Assembly (NCBI RefSeq): GCF_017654605.1
Contig: NZ_CP072113.1
Coordinates: 2,294,001 to 2,358,000 of the forward strand
Origin: Yimella sp. cx-51
Lineage (GTDB): Bacteria > Actinomycetota > Actinomycetes > Actinomycetales > Dermatophilaceae
Direction of reading: 5' to 3'
Length of the DNA: 64,000 nucleotides
In this document: positions 8,585 to 16,391 of the stretch, piece after piece
Numbering within the stretch: the stretch's first letter is position 1
Layout: each line of letters begins with the position of its first letter
The notes under the pieces: model-generated
Told to the model about the DNA's origin: nothing
Databases searched by the model: none
The model's input: only the letters and a program-made list of their open reading frames with translations
Translations under genes and position numbers: made by a program

Positions 8585-9979
8585 ATGAACCCCGACGAGC
8601 GCCCCGACGACATGCCAGACCTGAACGAGCTGATGAAGCACCTCATGGGCGGCGGCGACGACATGCGCGAAGCCCTGTCCGAACTCGGCCTGGGCAATAT
8701 CGATCCGGCGATGTTCGCCCAGATGCAGCAGCAGATGGCCGCGATGATGGCGGCGCCGTCTGACGGCAGCTTCAACATCGAGGCCGCCCGCGACGTCGCC
8801 CGCAAGACCGTCGCAGCCGAGGGCGACCCCAGCATCTCCGCCACAACGGCCCGCGATGTCGACCAAGTGGTAATGGTCGCCAACCTCTGGCTCGACCAGG
8901 TGACCGACTTCAGCTCCACCGGAGCAGGCAAGGCGTGGAGCCGCTCGGAGTGGGTGGAAGCCACGATGCCCACCTGGCGCCGACTGGTCGAACCCGTCTC
9001 GGACGCGGTCAACGCCGCCGTCATGCGCGCGATGCGCGAACAGATCACCCGTCTCGGCTCGGAGCAGTTCGGCATGCCCCCGCAGATGATGGGGCAGCTC
9101 GAGCCCATGCTCGGCCGGATGAGCAGCGCCGTCTTCTCGATGCAGCTGGGCCAAGCGGTCGGCACGCTTGCCGGCGAGCTCGTGACCGGCACCGAGGTCG
9201 GCCTCCCGCTGGTCGAGGGCAACCCCGTTGTCGTCATGCCCACCAACGTCGCCGCCTTCGCCGAAGGTCTGGGCGTGGACGCCGGCGAGATCCACCTCTA
9301 CCTGGCCGTCCGCGAGGCTGCCCGCACCCGTCTGTTCAAGGGCGTCCCGTGGCTCGGCCCCGCACTGATCGCCGCCGTGCAGTCGTACGCCGCTGACATC
9401 TCGATCGACACCGAAGCGATCGAAGAAGCGATGGGCAACGCCGACATGCAAGACCCCACGCAGTTGCAGGAAGCGCTGGCCGGCTCGATCTTCCGACCCG
9501 AGCCGAGCGAGGCGCAGCAGCGCACGCTGAAGCACCTCGAGACCCTGCTCGCGCTCGTCGAGGGCTGGGTCGACGTCATCAGCGACCGTGCCGCGCGGCC
9601 GCACCTGCCCAACGTCGACGCACTCTCCGAGGCGATCCGGCGCCGTCGCGCCACTGGCGGTCCGGCGGAGAAGGTGTTCGCCAGCCTCGTTGGCCTTGAG
9701 CTGCGTCCGCGCCGGATGCGTGACGCCGCAGCGCTGTTCACCGCTTTGGAAGATGCCAAGGGCCAGCAGGGCCGGGACGAGGCGTGGAAGCACCCCGACT
9801 TCGCTCCCTCGGCCGCCGACCTGGACGACCCGAGCGGCTATGTCGCGGGCACCGAACGCAAGCACGCTGACACCAGCACCGACGCCGTCGACGACGCTCT
9901 TGCTGCACTGCTGGCACAAGGTGAGGCCGAAATGGCGCAAGAGGACAAGCCCGAAGACGACGAGAAGCCCGGTTCATGA
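8585..9979 (+). CDS. DUF2342 / putative zinc-dependent metalloprotease family protein
   Basis: 464 residues. The long helical core, with AFSMQLGQ-like FSMQLGQAVGTLAGELVTG, VMPTNVAAFAEGLGVD, VREAARTRLFKGVPWLGP and FRPEPSEAQQRTLKHLETLLALVEGWVD, is characteristic of the DUF2342 (coenzyme F420 biosynthesis associated / zincin-like) family. I can find no HEXXH motif anywhere, so the protease name in databases is not supported by a visible zinc site. The start has AAGGAACG upstream. It is divergent from moaE and its stop overlaps the Nudix gene by 4 bases. Confidence 0.88.
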   Translation: MNPDERPDDMPDLNELMKHLMGGGDDMREALSELGLGNIDPAMFAQMQQQMAAMMAAPSDGSFNIEAARDVARKTVAAEGDPSISATTARDVDQVVMVANLWLDQVTDFSSTGAGKAWSRSEWVEATMPTWRRLVEPVSDAVNAAVMRAMREQITRLGSEQFGMPPQMMGQLEPMLGRMSSAVFSMQLGQAVGTLAGELVTGTEVGLPLVEGNPVVVMPTNVAAFAEGLGVDAGEIHLYLAVREAARTRLFKGVPWLGPALIAAVQSYAADISIDTEAIEEAMGNADMQDPTQLQEALAGSIFRPEPSEAQQRTLKHLETLLALVEGWVDVISDRAARPHLPNVDALSEAIRRRRATGGPAEKVFASLVGLELRPRRMRDAAALFTALEDAKGQQGRDEAWKHPDFAPSAADLDDPSGYVAGTERKHADTSTDAVDDALAALLAQGEAEMAQEDKPEDDEKPGS

Positions 9980-10569
9980 GCTTCTCGCAGTTGCAGGCTG
10001 ACGCCGTCTCGATCCTTGCGGCGTGGCCCGCACCGGATGAGGCGTTGGCTGCCGAACGCGACCGGTACCTGTCGCACTTGTCCACGCATCACGGTGCGAT
10101 GAGCCGCGACGGCGGGCCCGACCACTTCACCTGCGGCGGGCTGGTCTTCGACCCGACGCTGGAACAGGTTGCGCTCGTGCTGCACGGCAAGGCCAAGCTC
10201 TGGCTGCAGCCAGGCGGTCATTTCGAAGCCGACGATTCGAGCCTCGCGGCGGCAGCCGCACGTGAGGTGGTCGAGGAGACGGGCCTGCCGGTCGACGCCG
10301 ACCGCGCCGAACTGGTCGATCTGCATCATCACCAGTTGTCGGCAGCTTTCGGACGCTGCCGCTCACACCTGGATCTGCGTTTCGCCTTCGTGCTCGACGC
10401 ACCTGCCCCGATCGTGGTGTCGGCCGAGTTGGATGCGGCACAGTGGTGGCCTGTCGATGCGTTGCCGGAGCCGACCGATCCTGATCTCGCGGGAATTGTC
10501 AGGCGGGTGCGGGATCAGCTTCGTCCAGGTCGTCCATCGGAATCGGCGGGAGCCCGGAGCCGAAGCTGA
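9976..10569 (+). CDS. Nudix hydrolase
   Basis: 197 residues, coupled to the preceding gene by an ATGA overlap. The Nudix box is GGHFEADDSSL...REVVEETGL, one residue longer between the glycine and REUXEE than the textbook box, a spacing I recall in other actinobacterial Nudix proteins. The family hydrolyses nucleoside diphosphates linked to another moiety; the substrate is unassigned. The last 71 bases overlap the oppositely directed peptidase gene, and the tail SESAGARSRS looks non-conserved, so the two genes meet tail to tail. Confidence 0.9.
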   Translation: MSFSQLQADAVSILAAWPAPDEALAAERDRYLSHLSTHHGAMSRDGGPDHFTCGGLVFDPTLEQVALVLHGKAKLWLQPGGHFEADDSSLAAAAAREVVEETGLPVDADRAELVDLHHHQLSAAFGRCRSHLDLRFAFVLDAPAPIVVSAELDAAQWWPVDALPEPTDPDLAGIVRRVRDQLRPGRPSESAGARSRS

Positions 10570-11050
10570 CGCCGTCGAGGAAGGCTTGTGCGCGCTCGGC
10601 GTGCGGGTAGCCGGCCATCAGGGCTTTGAAGCCGCTGCCGTGATCGGGTTGCAGCAGGTGCGCGAGTTCATGCACGAGCACGTAGTCGATGACGTACTGC
10701 GGCATGCCGCTCAATCGTTCGGACAAGCGGATCTGCCGGGTGGACGGCGTACACGAGCCCCAACGGCGTTGCTGATTACTGACCCAGCGCACACCGGCGG
10801 GCCGGGCCAGACCACCCAGATAGCGTTTCGACAACGCCAGACTTCGGGCGAGCAACTCCCCGTCCGAGCGCGCAGCCGGGCGTTGCTTAGCCAGCACGCG
10901 CTGCACCAGCCGCGGCACGAGGGTGTCGAGTTCCTTCTTGGACAGGTGGGCCGGCACGCGCACCACCACCCGGCCCTCCACCATCGTCGCCGAGAGTGAC
11001 GACCGGCGACGCGCGGAGCGGACGATCTCGACCTCCGGCTGGGCTTGCAT
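10499..11050 (-). CDS. YgjP/DUF45-type HELAH metallopeptidase
   Basis: 183 residues with the zinc motif HELAH in DYVLVHELAHLLQPDHGSGF and the upstream signature RWGSCTPSTRQIRLSERL, both standard for the YgjP-like (M48-related) family. No transmembrane helices, so a cytoplasmic zinc protein. Biological role unclear in the family. The C-terminus is Pro/Asp-rich and overlaps the Nudix gene end. Confidence 0.9.
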   Translation of the reverse strand: MQAQPEVEIVRSARRRSSLSATMVEGRVVVRVPAHLSKKELDTLVPRLVQRVLAKQRPAARSDGELLARSLALSKRYLGGLARPAGVRWVSNQQRRWGSCTPSTRQIRLSERLSGMPQYVIDYVLVHELAHLLQPDHGSGFKALMAGYPHAERAQAFLDGVSFGSGLPPIPMDDLDEADPAPA

Positions 11051-11208
11051 CCCAAGAACTTAGTTCGAAATGTGCGCAGTTGTCCGTAGCAGCACCGTGC
11101 GTTGTGTAAACCGGGCGTCCTGCGTCGTGCGCCTGTGGACAACCCGGAAACCCGTGAGTGGCATGTCAGGCTGGCCGAATTGTCGACCCGCGCCACCTCG
11201 GAGGATTC

Positions 11209-11988
11209 ATGTCGGATCCAATTGACCATTCCCCCAACCGATTTCGTGCGTTGCGCTACGCGAGCGACAGCGTGCTCATCGGCATCGGCTCCCGGGAGCC
11301 GCAGCTCGTCGGGCCCTTGGGCGACGACGCGATCCGCACCGTCCTGCGCGCGGGCCCGCTGACCGGGGCCCAGTGGGCGACCGCCTTCCGCAAACTCGAC
11401 CCGTCATCGGCCGACGCACTGCGCGCCGCCGTACGTCAGGTCGAGCCGGGCGAACTCCGAGCCGTGGACGTCACCGTCGACGGACACGGACCGGTCGCCG
11501 ACGCTGCCCGCCAGGTGATCGCTGCACTCGGCGCGCGCGTCGTGCCGGATCGCTGCGACGTGATCGTCTCGATCGGCGCACCCGGCACCTTGGTCGCCGC
11601 AGTCGGACGCACCCAACTGGTGGTCGAACTCGGCTCCGACCAGGTCGTGGTCGGTCCGTTGTTGCGAGAGACGTCCGGTCCTTGTGCCAACTGCCTGGAC
11701 GTCCGGCGCAGCCAGTTCGACGCCAACTGGCCACATCTCGCGACGCAGATGCAGCACTTGGCCTTGTGTGATGGCGCACCGTCGACCGCCCCCGAACTCA
11801 CCCATGTAGCCGTCGGACTGATCGGGCTGGTGGTGCGCGGGCACGCCAACGGACGACCGTTACCGCCCGGAATCGCGCTGCGCGCCACCACCGACGACTA
11901 TTCCATCAGCCACCACCTGTGGCCCGTCCATCCGCTCTGTGGTTGCCGCACAGCAGCAGGTGCCACCGTGGAAGCAATGGTTGGGTGA
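11209..11988 (+). CDS. ThiF/E1-like (cyclodehydratase-like) zinc protein
   Basis: 259 residues from an ATG preceded by GGAGG. It resembles the ThiF-like domains of azole-peptide (TOMM) cyclodehydratases, especially in the block VVVGPLLRETSGPCANCLDV followed by RRSQFDANWPHLATQMQ. Two cysteine pairs, CANC and a C-terminal CGC in HPLCGCR, probably bind structural zinc. There is no recognisable ATP-binding glycine loop of E1 enzymes. It sits beside the ABC1 kinase, as in other actinobacteria, so it is probably a housekeeping protein of unknown role and not part of a peptide biosynthesis cluster. Confidence 0.7.
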   Translation: MSDPIDHSPNRFRALRYASDSVLIGIGSREPQLVGPLGDDAIRTVLRAGPLTGAQWATAFRKLDPSSADALRAAVRQVEPGELRAVDVTVDGHGPVADAARQVIAALGARVVPDRCDVIVSIGAPGTLVAAVGRTQLVVELGSDQVVVGPLLRETSGPCANCLDVRRSQFDANWPHLATQMQHLALCDGAPSTAPELTHVAVGLIGLVVRGHANGRPLPPGIALRATTDDYSISHHLWPVHPLCGCRTAAGATVEAMVG

Positions 11989-11998
11989 CAATGGGTCA

Positions 11999-13321
11999 AT
12001 GAGTGAACTACCGCGCAAGGCCGTCGTGCGCACCGCACGTCTGGCGACCCTCCCGCTGGGGTTCGGCGCTCGCGCCGCCATCGGCATCGGACGTCGCGTC
12101 GGCGGAGCTCCCGCAGACGCCGTCACCGCCAAGTTGCAGGAGCAGACCGCCGCCTCGCTGTTCAAGGTGCTGGGCGAGCTCAAGGGCGGCGCGATGAAGT
12201 TCGGACAGAGCCTGTCGATCTTCGAGGCGGCACTGCCCGAGGAGGTCGCCGCCCCGTACCGCGCGATGCTCACCAAACTCCAGGACTCCGCGCCCGCCAT
12301 GCCGAAGGAGACCGTGCACAAGGTGCTGCGCGAACAACTCGGCGCGCGGTGGCGTTCCCGGTTCACCTCTTTCGAGGAGGAGCCGGTCGCCTCGGCGTCC
12401 ATCGGCCAGGTGCACCGCGCGATATGGAAGGACGGCCGAGAGGTCGCCGTCAAGATCCAGTACCCCGGCGCCGCGGAAGCGCTGATGTCCGACCTCAAAC
12501 AGTTGTCGCGAGTCATGCGGCTGTCGACCAACTGGGTGCCCGGCCTGGACGTCGTGCCGATCCTGGATGAGATGAAGGCTCGCATGAGCGAGGAGGTCGA
12601 CTACCGCCTCGAAGCCGTGATGCAGGGGCAGTTCGCGGACGCGTACGCCGATTCCGAACACTTCGCCCTGCCCTCGGTCGTCCACGTGACCGACCAGGTG
12701 CTGGTAACCGAGTGGGTCGAGGGCGAGCCGTTGTCCCGCATCATCAAGGACGGCACTCCGGAGCAGCGCGACCTCGCGGCGCGCCGCTACCTGGAGTTCC
12801 TGCTCGGCGGTCCGGAGACCGCGGGCCTGCTGCACGCCGACCCACACCCGGGCAACTTCCGGCTGTTGTCCGACGGCCGACTCGGGGTGCTCGATTTCGG
12901 GGCGGTCAACCGGCTGCCCGACGGCCTGCCACCCACTCTCGGGGCGCTCGCCAGCCTCGCGCTGGACGGCGATGCCGAGGGCCTGCTGGACGAACTACGG
13001 GAGTCCGGGTTCGTGAAGTCGTCCATCGACATCGACGCCGACCGCTTGCTCGACTACCTGTCGGTCTTCATCGAGCCGCTGCGGCACGAGGAGTTCACGT
13101 TCAGCCGCGACTGGTTGCGCAGCGTCTTCAACTACATCAATGACCCACGCAGTGCGCAGTTCACCGTGGGTCTGCGGCTCAACCTGCCGCCGGAGTTCGT
13201 GCTGATCCATCGCACCTGGCTGGGCGGCATCGCAGTGCTCTCGCAGATCGAGGGCACGGTGCCGGCGCGTCAGATCTTCAGCGACACCGTGCCGGGTGCG
13301 ACCTTCGGCGAACTCTCCTGA
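11999..13321 (+). CDS. ABC1 atypical kinase family (AarF/UbiB-like) protein
   Basis: 440 residues beginning 10 bases after the ThiF-like gene. The ABC1 signature KxGQ is at 67-70 (KGGAMKFGQ), followed by the alanine-type nucleotide loop VASASIGQVHRA, the lysine of EVAVKIQYPG, catalytic HADPHPGNF and metal-binding VLDFGAVN. UbiB homologues support quinone synthesis; actinobacterial members have no proven substrate. No clear membrane segment is present. It ends facing whiB7 with a large shared terminator hairpin between. Confidence 0.93.
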   Translation: MSELPRKAVVRTARLATLPLGFGARAAIGIGRRVGGAPADAVTAKLQEQTAASLFKVLGELKGGAMKFGQSLSIFEAALPEEVAAPYRAMLTKLQDSAPAMPKETVHKVLREQLGARWRSRFTSFEEEPVASASIGQVHRAIWKDGREVAVKIQYPGAAEALMSDLKQLSRVMRLSTNWVPGLDVVPILDEMKARMSEEVDYRLEAVMQGQFADAYADSEHFALPSVVHVTDQVLVTEWVEGEPLSRIIKDGTPEQRDLAARRYLEFLLGGPETAGLLHADPHPGNFRLLSDGRLGVLDFGAVNRLPDGLPPTLGALASLALDGDAEGLLDELRESGFVKSSIDIDADRLLDYLSVFIEPLRHEEFTFSRDWLRSVFNYINDPRSAQFTVGLRLNLPPEFVLIHRTWLGGIAVLSQIEGTVPARQIFSDTVPGATFGELS

Positions 13322-13340
13322 GTCTCACCATCGCACCGCA

Positions 13341-13409
13341 TGCGGTGGAGGGGTGTGAAGCGCGGTGCGATCCCCGATCGCGCACCACACATCACACCCC
13401 TCCACTGCA
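13341..13409. terminator. Bidirectional terminator between ABC1 kinase gene and whiB7
   Basis: Arms at 13341-13358 and 13392-13409 match at 17 of 18 positions, with a second nested imperfect hairpin (GGTGCGATC facing GATCGCGCACC) inside. Long GC-rich inverted repeats between convergent genes usually end transcription in both directions. No strong U-tract is seen. Confidence 0.65.
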
Positions 13410-13479
13410 TTCACCGGTCCCACACTCATGAGGGTTCCGGCCTGCGACGGTTCATTCTGGTCGTTCTGACATTTCATCG

Positions 13480-13785
13480 TCAGGCCGCAACCGGGTTCTT
13501 GCGCGGCCGACCACGCGGCCGCTTGCGCGGGATGACGACTCCGCTCTGGAAGAGCTCGCCTCCCCAGACACCCCACGGCTCCTGCCTCTCGAGTGCTCCG
13601 GCAAGGCACTGCTGCTGCAACGGGCAGGTGCTGCAGAGCGCCTTGGCGAACTCGACGTCCTCGGGACGGTCGGCGAACCACATCTCCGGGTCGTTTGCCT
13701 GGCACGGCATGTCGATGCCGTCCTGGCTGATCTGTTGGGTCTGGTCGATGAACGTGCTCAACTGCAGGTCTATCGCTTCGAACAT
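13480..13785 (-). CDS. whiB7: Transcriptional regulator WhiB7
   Basis: 101 residues. Four cysteines (28, 51, 54, 60) form the WhiB 4Fe-4S site, followed by the GVWGG turn (72-76) and an AT-hook RGRPRK (91-96). The AT-hook is the mark of WhiB7, which binds the primary sigma factor and AT-rich DNA upstream of -35 elements to switch on intrinsic resistance to ribosome-targeting antibiotics. It lies directly downstream of uvrD2 as in mycobacteria. A long structured leader with its own promoter precedes it (see the leader features). Confidence 0.96.
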   Translation of the reverse strand: MFEAIDLQLSTFIDQTQQISQDGIDMPCQANDPEMWFADRPEDVEFAKALCSTCPLQQQCLAGALERQEPWGVWGGELFQSGVVIPRKRPRGRPRKNPVAA

Positions 13786-13829
13786 TGCTGAGGTTCTTTC
13801 GGTCGTCTGTCGTGTGCTTCGGGCTGGTT

Positions 13830-13880
13830 GTCCGCGGAATACACAAAGGCCGCGGACCCTGGTCGTGGGTTCCGCGGCCT
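13830..13880 (-). promoter_or_regulatory. whiB7 leader attenuator: alternative hairpins
   Basis: Reading along the whiB7 transcript, segment 1 (13871-13880, extended to 13867) pairs with segment 2 (13847-13860) in a 10-bp GC stem plus three further pairs, followed by TTTGTG: a terminator-like hairpin. Segment 3 (13830-13839, ending CCGCGGAC) is complementary to part of segment 2 (GTCCGCGG), so 2:3 pairing would exclude 1:2. This is the layout of transcription attenuation described for whiB7 leaders. The hairpin starts 24 bases after the leader ORF stop. Confidence 0.7.
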
Positions 13881-13904
13881 GAAAGAGGACCGTCCGTCTG
13901 GGAT

Positions 13905-14135
13905 TCAGATCAGAGCAGTGACCTCCCGGGACGCGGAAGCTGCGACATCGGTGGCGAAGAAGGGGTTGTTGCCGCCGACGCGCTCACGCACGTACTCGGC
14001 AGAGGCCATCGAGGCGATGGACACACTGATCTCCTGAACCGAAGCGGGGATACCCGCGAGGGTCGGCGACGCCGAGTGCGCAAAACGCTTGTCGGACAAC
14101 AGGTCCGTCTTCGTGCACATGGTCTTGGTCTCCAT
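13905..14135 (-). CDS. 76-codon leader ORF upstream of whiB7
   Basis: An ATG at 14135 is preceded by AAGGAGGG 8-9 bases upstream, one of the best Shine-Dalgarno sites in the window. The product opens METKTMCTKTDLL, has a middle block SVQEISVSIASMAS and ends NPFFATDVAAS...EVTALI; third codon positions are mostly G or C, as in real genes here. It lies wholly inside the whiB7 leader, between promoter and attenuator. It could be the translated uORF that senses ribosome inhibition (known whiB7 uORFs are usually much shorter) or an independent small protein. No family recognised. Confidence 0.6.
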   Translation of the reverse strand: METKTMCTKTDLLSDKRFAHSASPTLAGIPASVQEISVSIASMASAEYVRERVGGNNPFFATDVAASASREVTALI

Positions 14136-14208
14136 CTCGCCAACCCTCCTTTCGACTTACACCGGCCCCAGCACGACGCAGCAGCATCGCCTGAGTTGAA
14201 CGCCTACG

Positions 14209-14248
14209 AGGCTACGGCGCGATTCGCAGCAGCGGCAACTTATTTAAC
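14209..14248 (-). promoter_or_regulatory. WhiB7-type promoter of whiB7
   Basis: On the minus strand an AT-rich GTTAAATAAG (14239-14248) directly abuts a -35 TTGCCG (14233-14238), an 18-base spacer and a -10 TAGCCT (14209-14214). An AT tract immediately upstream of the -35 is the known WhiB7 binding determinant, so the gene is probably autoactivated. The predicted start near 14202 gives a leader of about 415 nt. Confidence 0.6.
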
Positions 14249-14267
14249 GAGTGAATTTTGAAGACTT

Positions 14268-16391
14268 TCAGGAAGAGTCGGATTCCGTTGCAGCACAAGC
14301 AATCTCGACCATCGAGTCAGTGGATTCGCCACGCAGGACGCCCAACACTGATGGCCCGTAGGTGGCCAATTTGCGCACCCCGACCCCGGAAATCTTGGAC
14401 AACGCTCGTTCGTCCGCCGGCTCGTGCTCGGCGATCGCGATGAGCGTCGCGTCGGTGAAGACGACGAAAGCCGGCACCCGCAACCGGTCGGCAAGCGCCT
14501 TGCGCCAGGTGCGCAACTCCTCGAACGTCGCCTCGTCGTAGGTGCTCGGGCAGTCGCCGCACCGTCCGATCTTTCGCTCCGCGGCGAGGTAGAGATCTTT
14601 CCCGCAGGTGCGGCACTTGACGACCCTGGCCCGTTCGGTCTTCTTGGCCCTCGTCGCCCGAGGGTTGGCTGCTCGCCGCGGCGCGACGCCGTCGAGGATG
14701 CCGTCGGCGGCGTGCAGGAAGCGCGAGACCGAACGCGTCGGCTTACCGCCCGGTTGGCGCGCCTGGGCCCAGGTGAGGACCAGGTGGATCCGGGCGCGCG
14801 TCAACCCGACATAGGTCAGGCGGCGCTCCTCCTCCACCGCGTCCGGGCCTTCGGCATGCGACAACGGGAGCAGGCCGTCGGAACAACCGGCGAGCACGAC
14901 GGCATCCCATTCCAGGCCCTTGGCCGCGTGCAACGAAGCAAGCGTCACGCCCTCGACGGTGGGGGCATGCTGCTCGGACATCCGTCGGTCGAGTTCGTGG
15001 ACGAGATCGGGCAGCCGGGCCGAGGGGGTGGCGGTGATCAACTCGTCCGCGACCGTGGCCAGCGCCTCCAACGACTGCCATCGTTCGAGCAGAGCTCCAC
15101 CCGAAGGTCGCTGCGGCGACCATCCGGCCCCGGTGATGACATCGCGCACCAGCGCGCCGAGGGACGCCGCACCGTCGTCCGAACGGGCTGCTGCACGCAA
15201 CAACACGACCGCCTGCCGCACCTCCTGCCGCTGGAAGAAGCGCTCGCCGCCGCGGACGAGGTAGTTGATTCCGGCTTCGGACAACGCCCGCTCGATCGGC
15301 TCCGACTGGGCGTTGATGCGATACAGGACGGCGATTTCGCTGGCTGGAACACCTTGTGCCAGAAGCGATTTGACCTCCTCGACAATGCCTTCGGACTCAG
15401 CGATGTCGTCGGCGTATTGCAGCAGCCTGACCGCCGGGCCGTCCTTGCTCTGGGCATGCAACTGCGCATAACCCGTGCCCTTCGCGGCACCCAGCACGGC
15501 ATTCGCCAACTCCAACACCTGCGGGGTCGAGCGATAGTTGCGCACCAGCCGCACCGTCTGGGCGCCTTGGTGCTTGGCGGCGAAATCACGCAGGTGCACC
15601 GGTGAGGCTCCGGTGAAGGAGTAGATGGTCTGGGCGGGGTCGCCCACCACGCAGACATCACTGCGGTCGCCGATCCAGAGATCGAGCAGGGTCTGCTGCA
15701 CGCGGTTGACGTCTTGGTACTCATCGACCACGAAGTGGCGGTACTGGTCGCGCACGGTGCGGGCGACGTCGTCACGCTCCACCAGGATTCCGGCCATCAG
15801 CAGCAGGACGTCCTCGAAGTCGATGACGTGCCGGGCCGACTTCACCTCTTCGTAGGTCTCCCACAGGCGGGCCATCGCAGTGTGGTCCAGATCGGCCACG
15901 CGGCGTCCGGCTCGCGCCGCTGCCGTTGCATAGGTGTTGGGGGTGAGCATGCCGACCTTGGCCCACTCAATCTCCGAGGCGATGTCCCTGATCGCCACTC
16001 GGTCGAGTTCGAAGCGAAGCCGCGCTCCGGCCTCACCGACCGCGGGAGCCTTGTGCTTGAGCACTTCGGGAGGCGCGCCGCCAATCACCTTGGGCCAGAA
16101 GAAGCCCAGCTGCTTGAGCGCGGCGGCGTGGAAAGTGCGTGCCTGCACCGTGGGTAGTCCGAGGCCCCGCAGACGGGTGCGCATCTCCCCTGCGGCGCGA
16201 GCGGTGAAGGTGACGGCGAGCACCCGCTGCGGTTGGTACGCGCCGGCGTGCGCGCCATAGGCGATGCGATGGGTGATGGCGCGCGTCTTGCCCGTGCCTG
16301 CTCCAGCGAGCACGCACATCGGCCCGATCGGTTGCGAAGCGACCAAGCGCTGCTCCGGGTCGAGGCCCTCCAACACCTCGTCAGGCGTCAT
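14268..16391 (-). CDS. uvrD2: ATP-dependent DNA helicase UvrD2
   Basis: 707-residue superfamily 1A 3'-5' helicase: Walker A AGAGTGKT (29-36), FTARAAGEM, HFVVDEYQDVN (Walker B), GDPAQTIYSF, LVRNYRSTPQV, TLASLHAAKGLEWDAV and LTYVGLTRAR. The C-terminus has the tetracysteine motif of actinobacterial UvrD2 (Cys 593, 596, 611, 614) and an HRDC domain (about 625-690), which in mycobacteria helps DNA binding and unwinding. It is an essential gene in M. tuberculosis. It begins with an ATGA overlap on the nudC stop, making a nudC-uvrD2 transcription unit. Confidence 0.95.
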   Translation of the reverse strand: MTPDEVLEGLDPEQRLVASQPIGPMCVLAGAGTGKTRAITHRIAYGAHAGAYQPQRVLAVTFTARAAGEMRTRLRGLGLPTVQARTFHAAALKQLGFFWPKVIGGAPPEVLKHKAPAVGEAGARLRFELDRVAIRDIASEIEWAKVGMLTPNTYATAAARAGRRVADLDHTAMARLWETYEEVKSARHVIDFEDVLLLMAGILVERDDVARTVRDQYRHFVVDEYQDVNRVQQTLLDLWIGDRSDVCVVGDPAQTIYSFTGASPVHLRDFAAKHQGAQTVRLVRNYRSTPQVLELANAVLGAAKGTGYAQLHAQSKDGPAVRLLQYADDIAESEGIVEEVKSLLAQGVPASEIAVLYRINAQSEPIERALSEAGINYLVRGGERFFQRQEVRQAVVLLRAAARSDDGAASLGALVRDVITGAGWSPQRPSGGALLERWQSLEALATVADELITATPSARLPDLVHELDRRMSEQHAPTVEGVTLASLHAAKGLEWDAVVLAGCSDGLLPLSHAEGPDAVEEERRLTYVGLTRARIHLVLTWAQARQPGGKPTRSVSRFLHAADGILDGVAPRRAANPRATRAKKTERARVVKCRTCGKDLYLAAERKIGRCGDCPSTYDEATFEELRTWRKALADRLRVPAFVVFTDATLIAIAEHEPADERALSKISGVGVRKLATYGPSVLGVLRGESTDSMVEIACAATESDSS

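Noticed and set aside
8525-9940. A 471-codon minus-strand frame
   Set aside because: Antisense to the DUF2342 gene; His/Arg/Gly-rich shadow with no recognisable domain.
10499-10569. Tail-to-tail overlap of Nudix and HELAH peptidase genes as a frameshift artefact
   Set aside because: Both proteins have complete domains before the overlap, and only non-conserved tails overlap, so a real convergent overlap is simpler.
13905-14135. 76-codon ORF as a RiPP precursor for the nearby ThiF-like protein
   Set aside because: No YcaO, protease or exporter gene nearby, the ORF has few Cys/Ser/Thr in its C-terminal part, and the ThiF-like gene is part of a conserved housekeeping block.
13984-14187. Second ORF in the whiB7 leader (ATG at 14187)
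   Set aside because: No ribosome-binding site, arginine-rich product and out of frame with the well-initiated 76-codon ORF.
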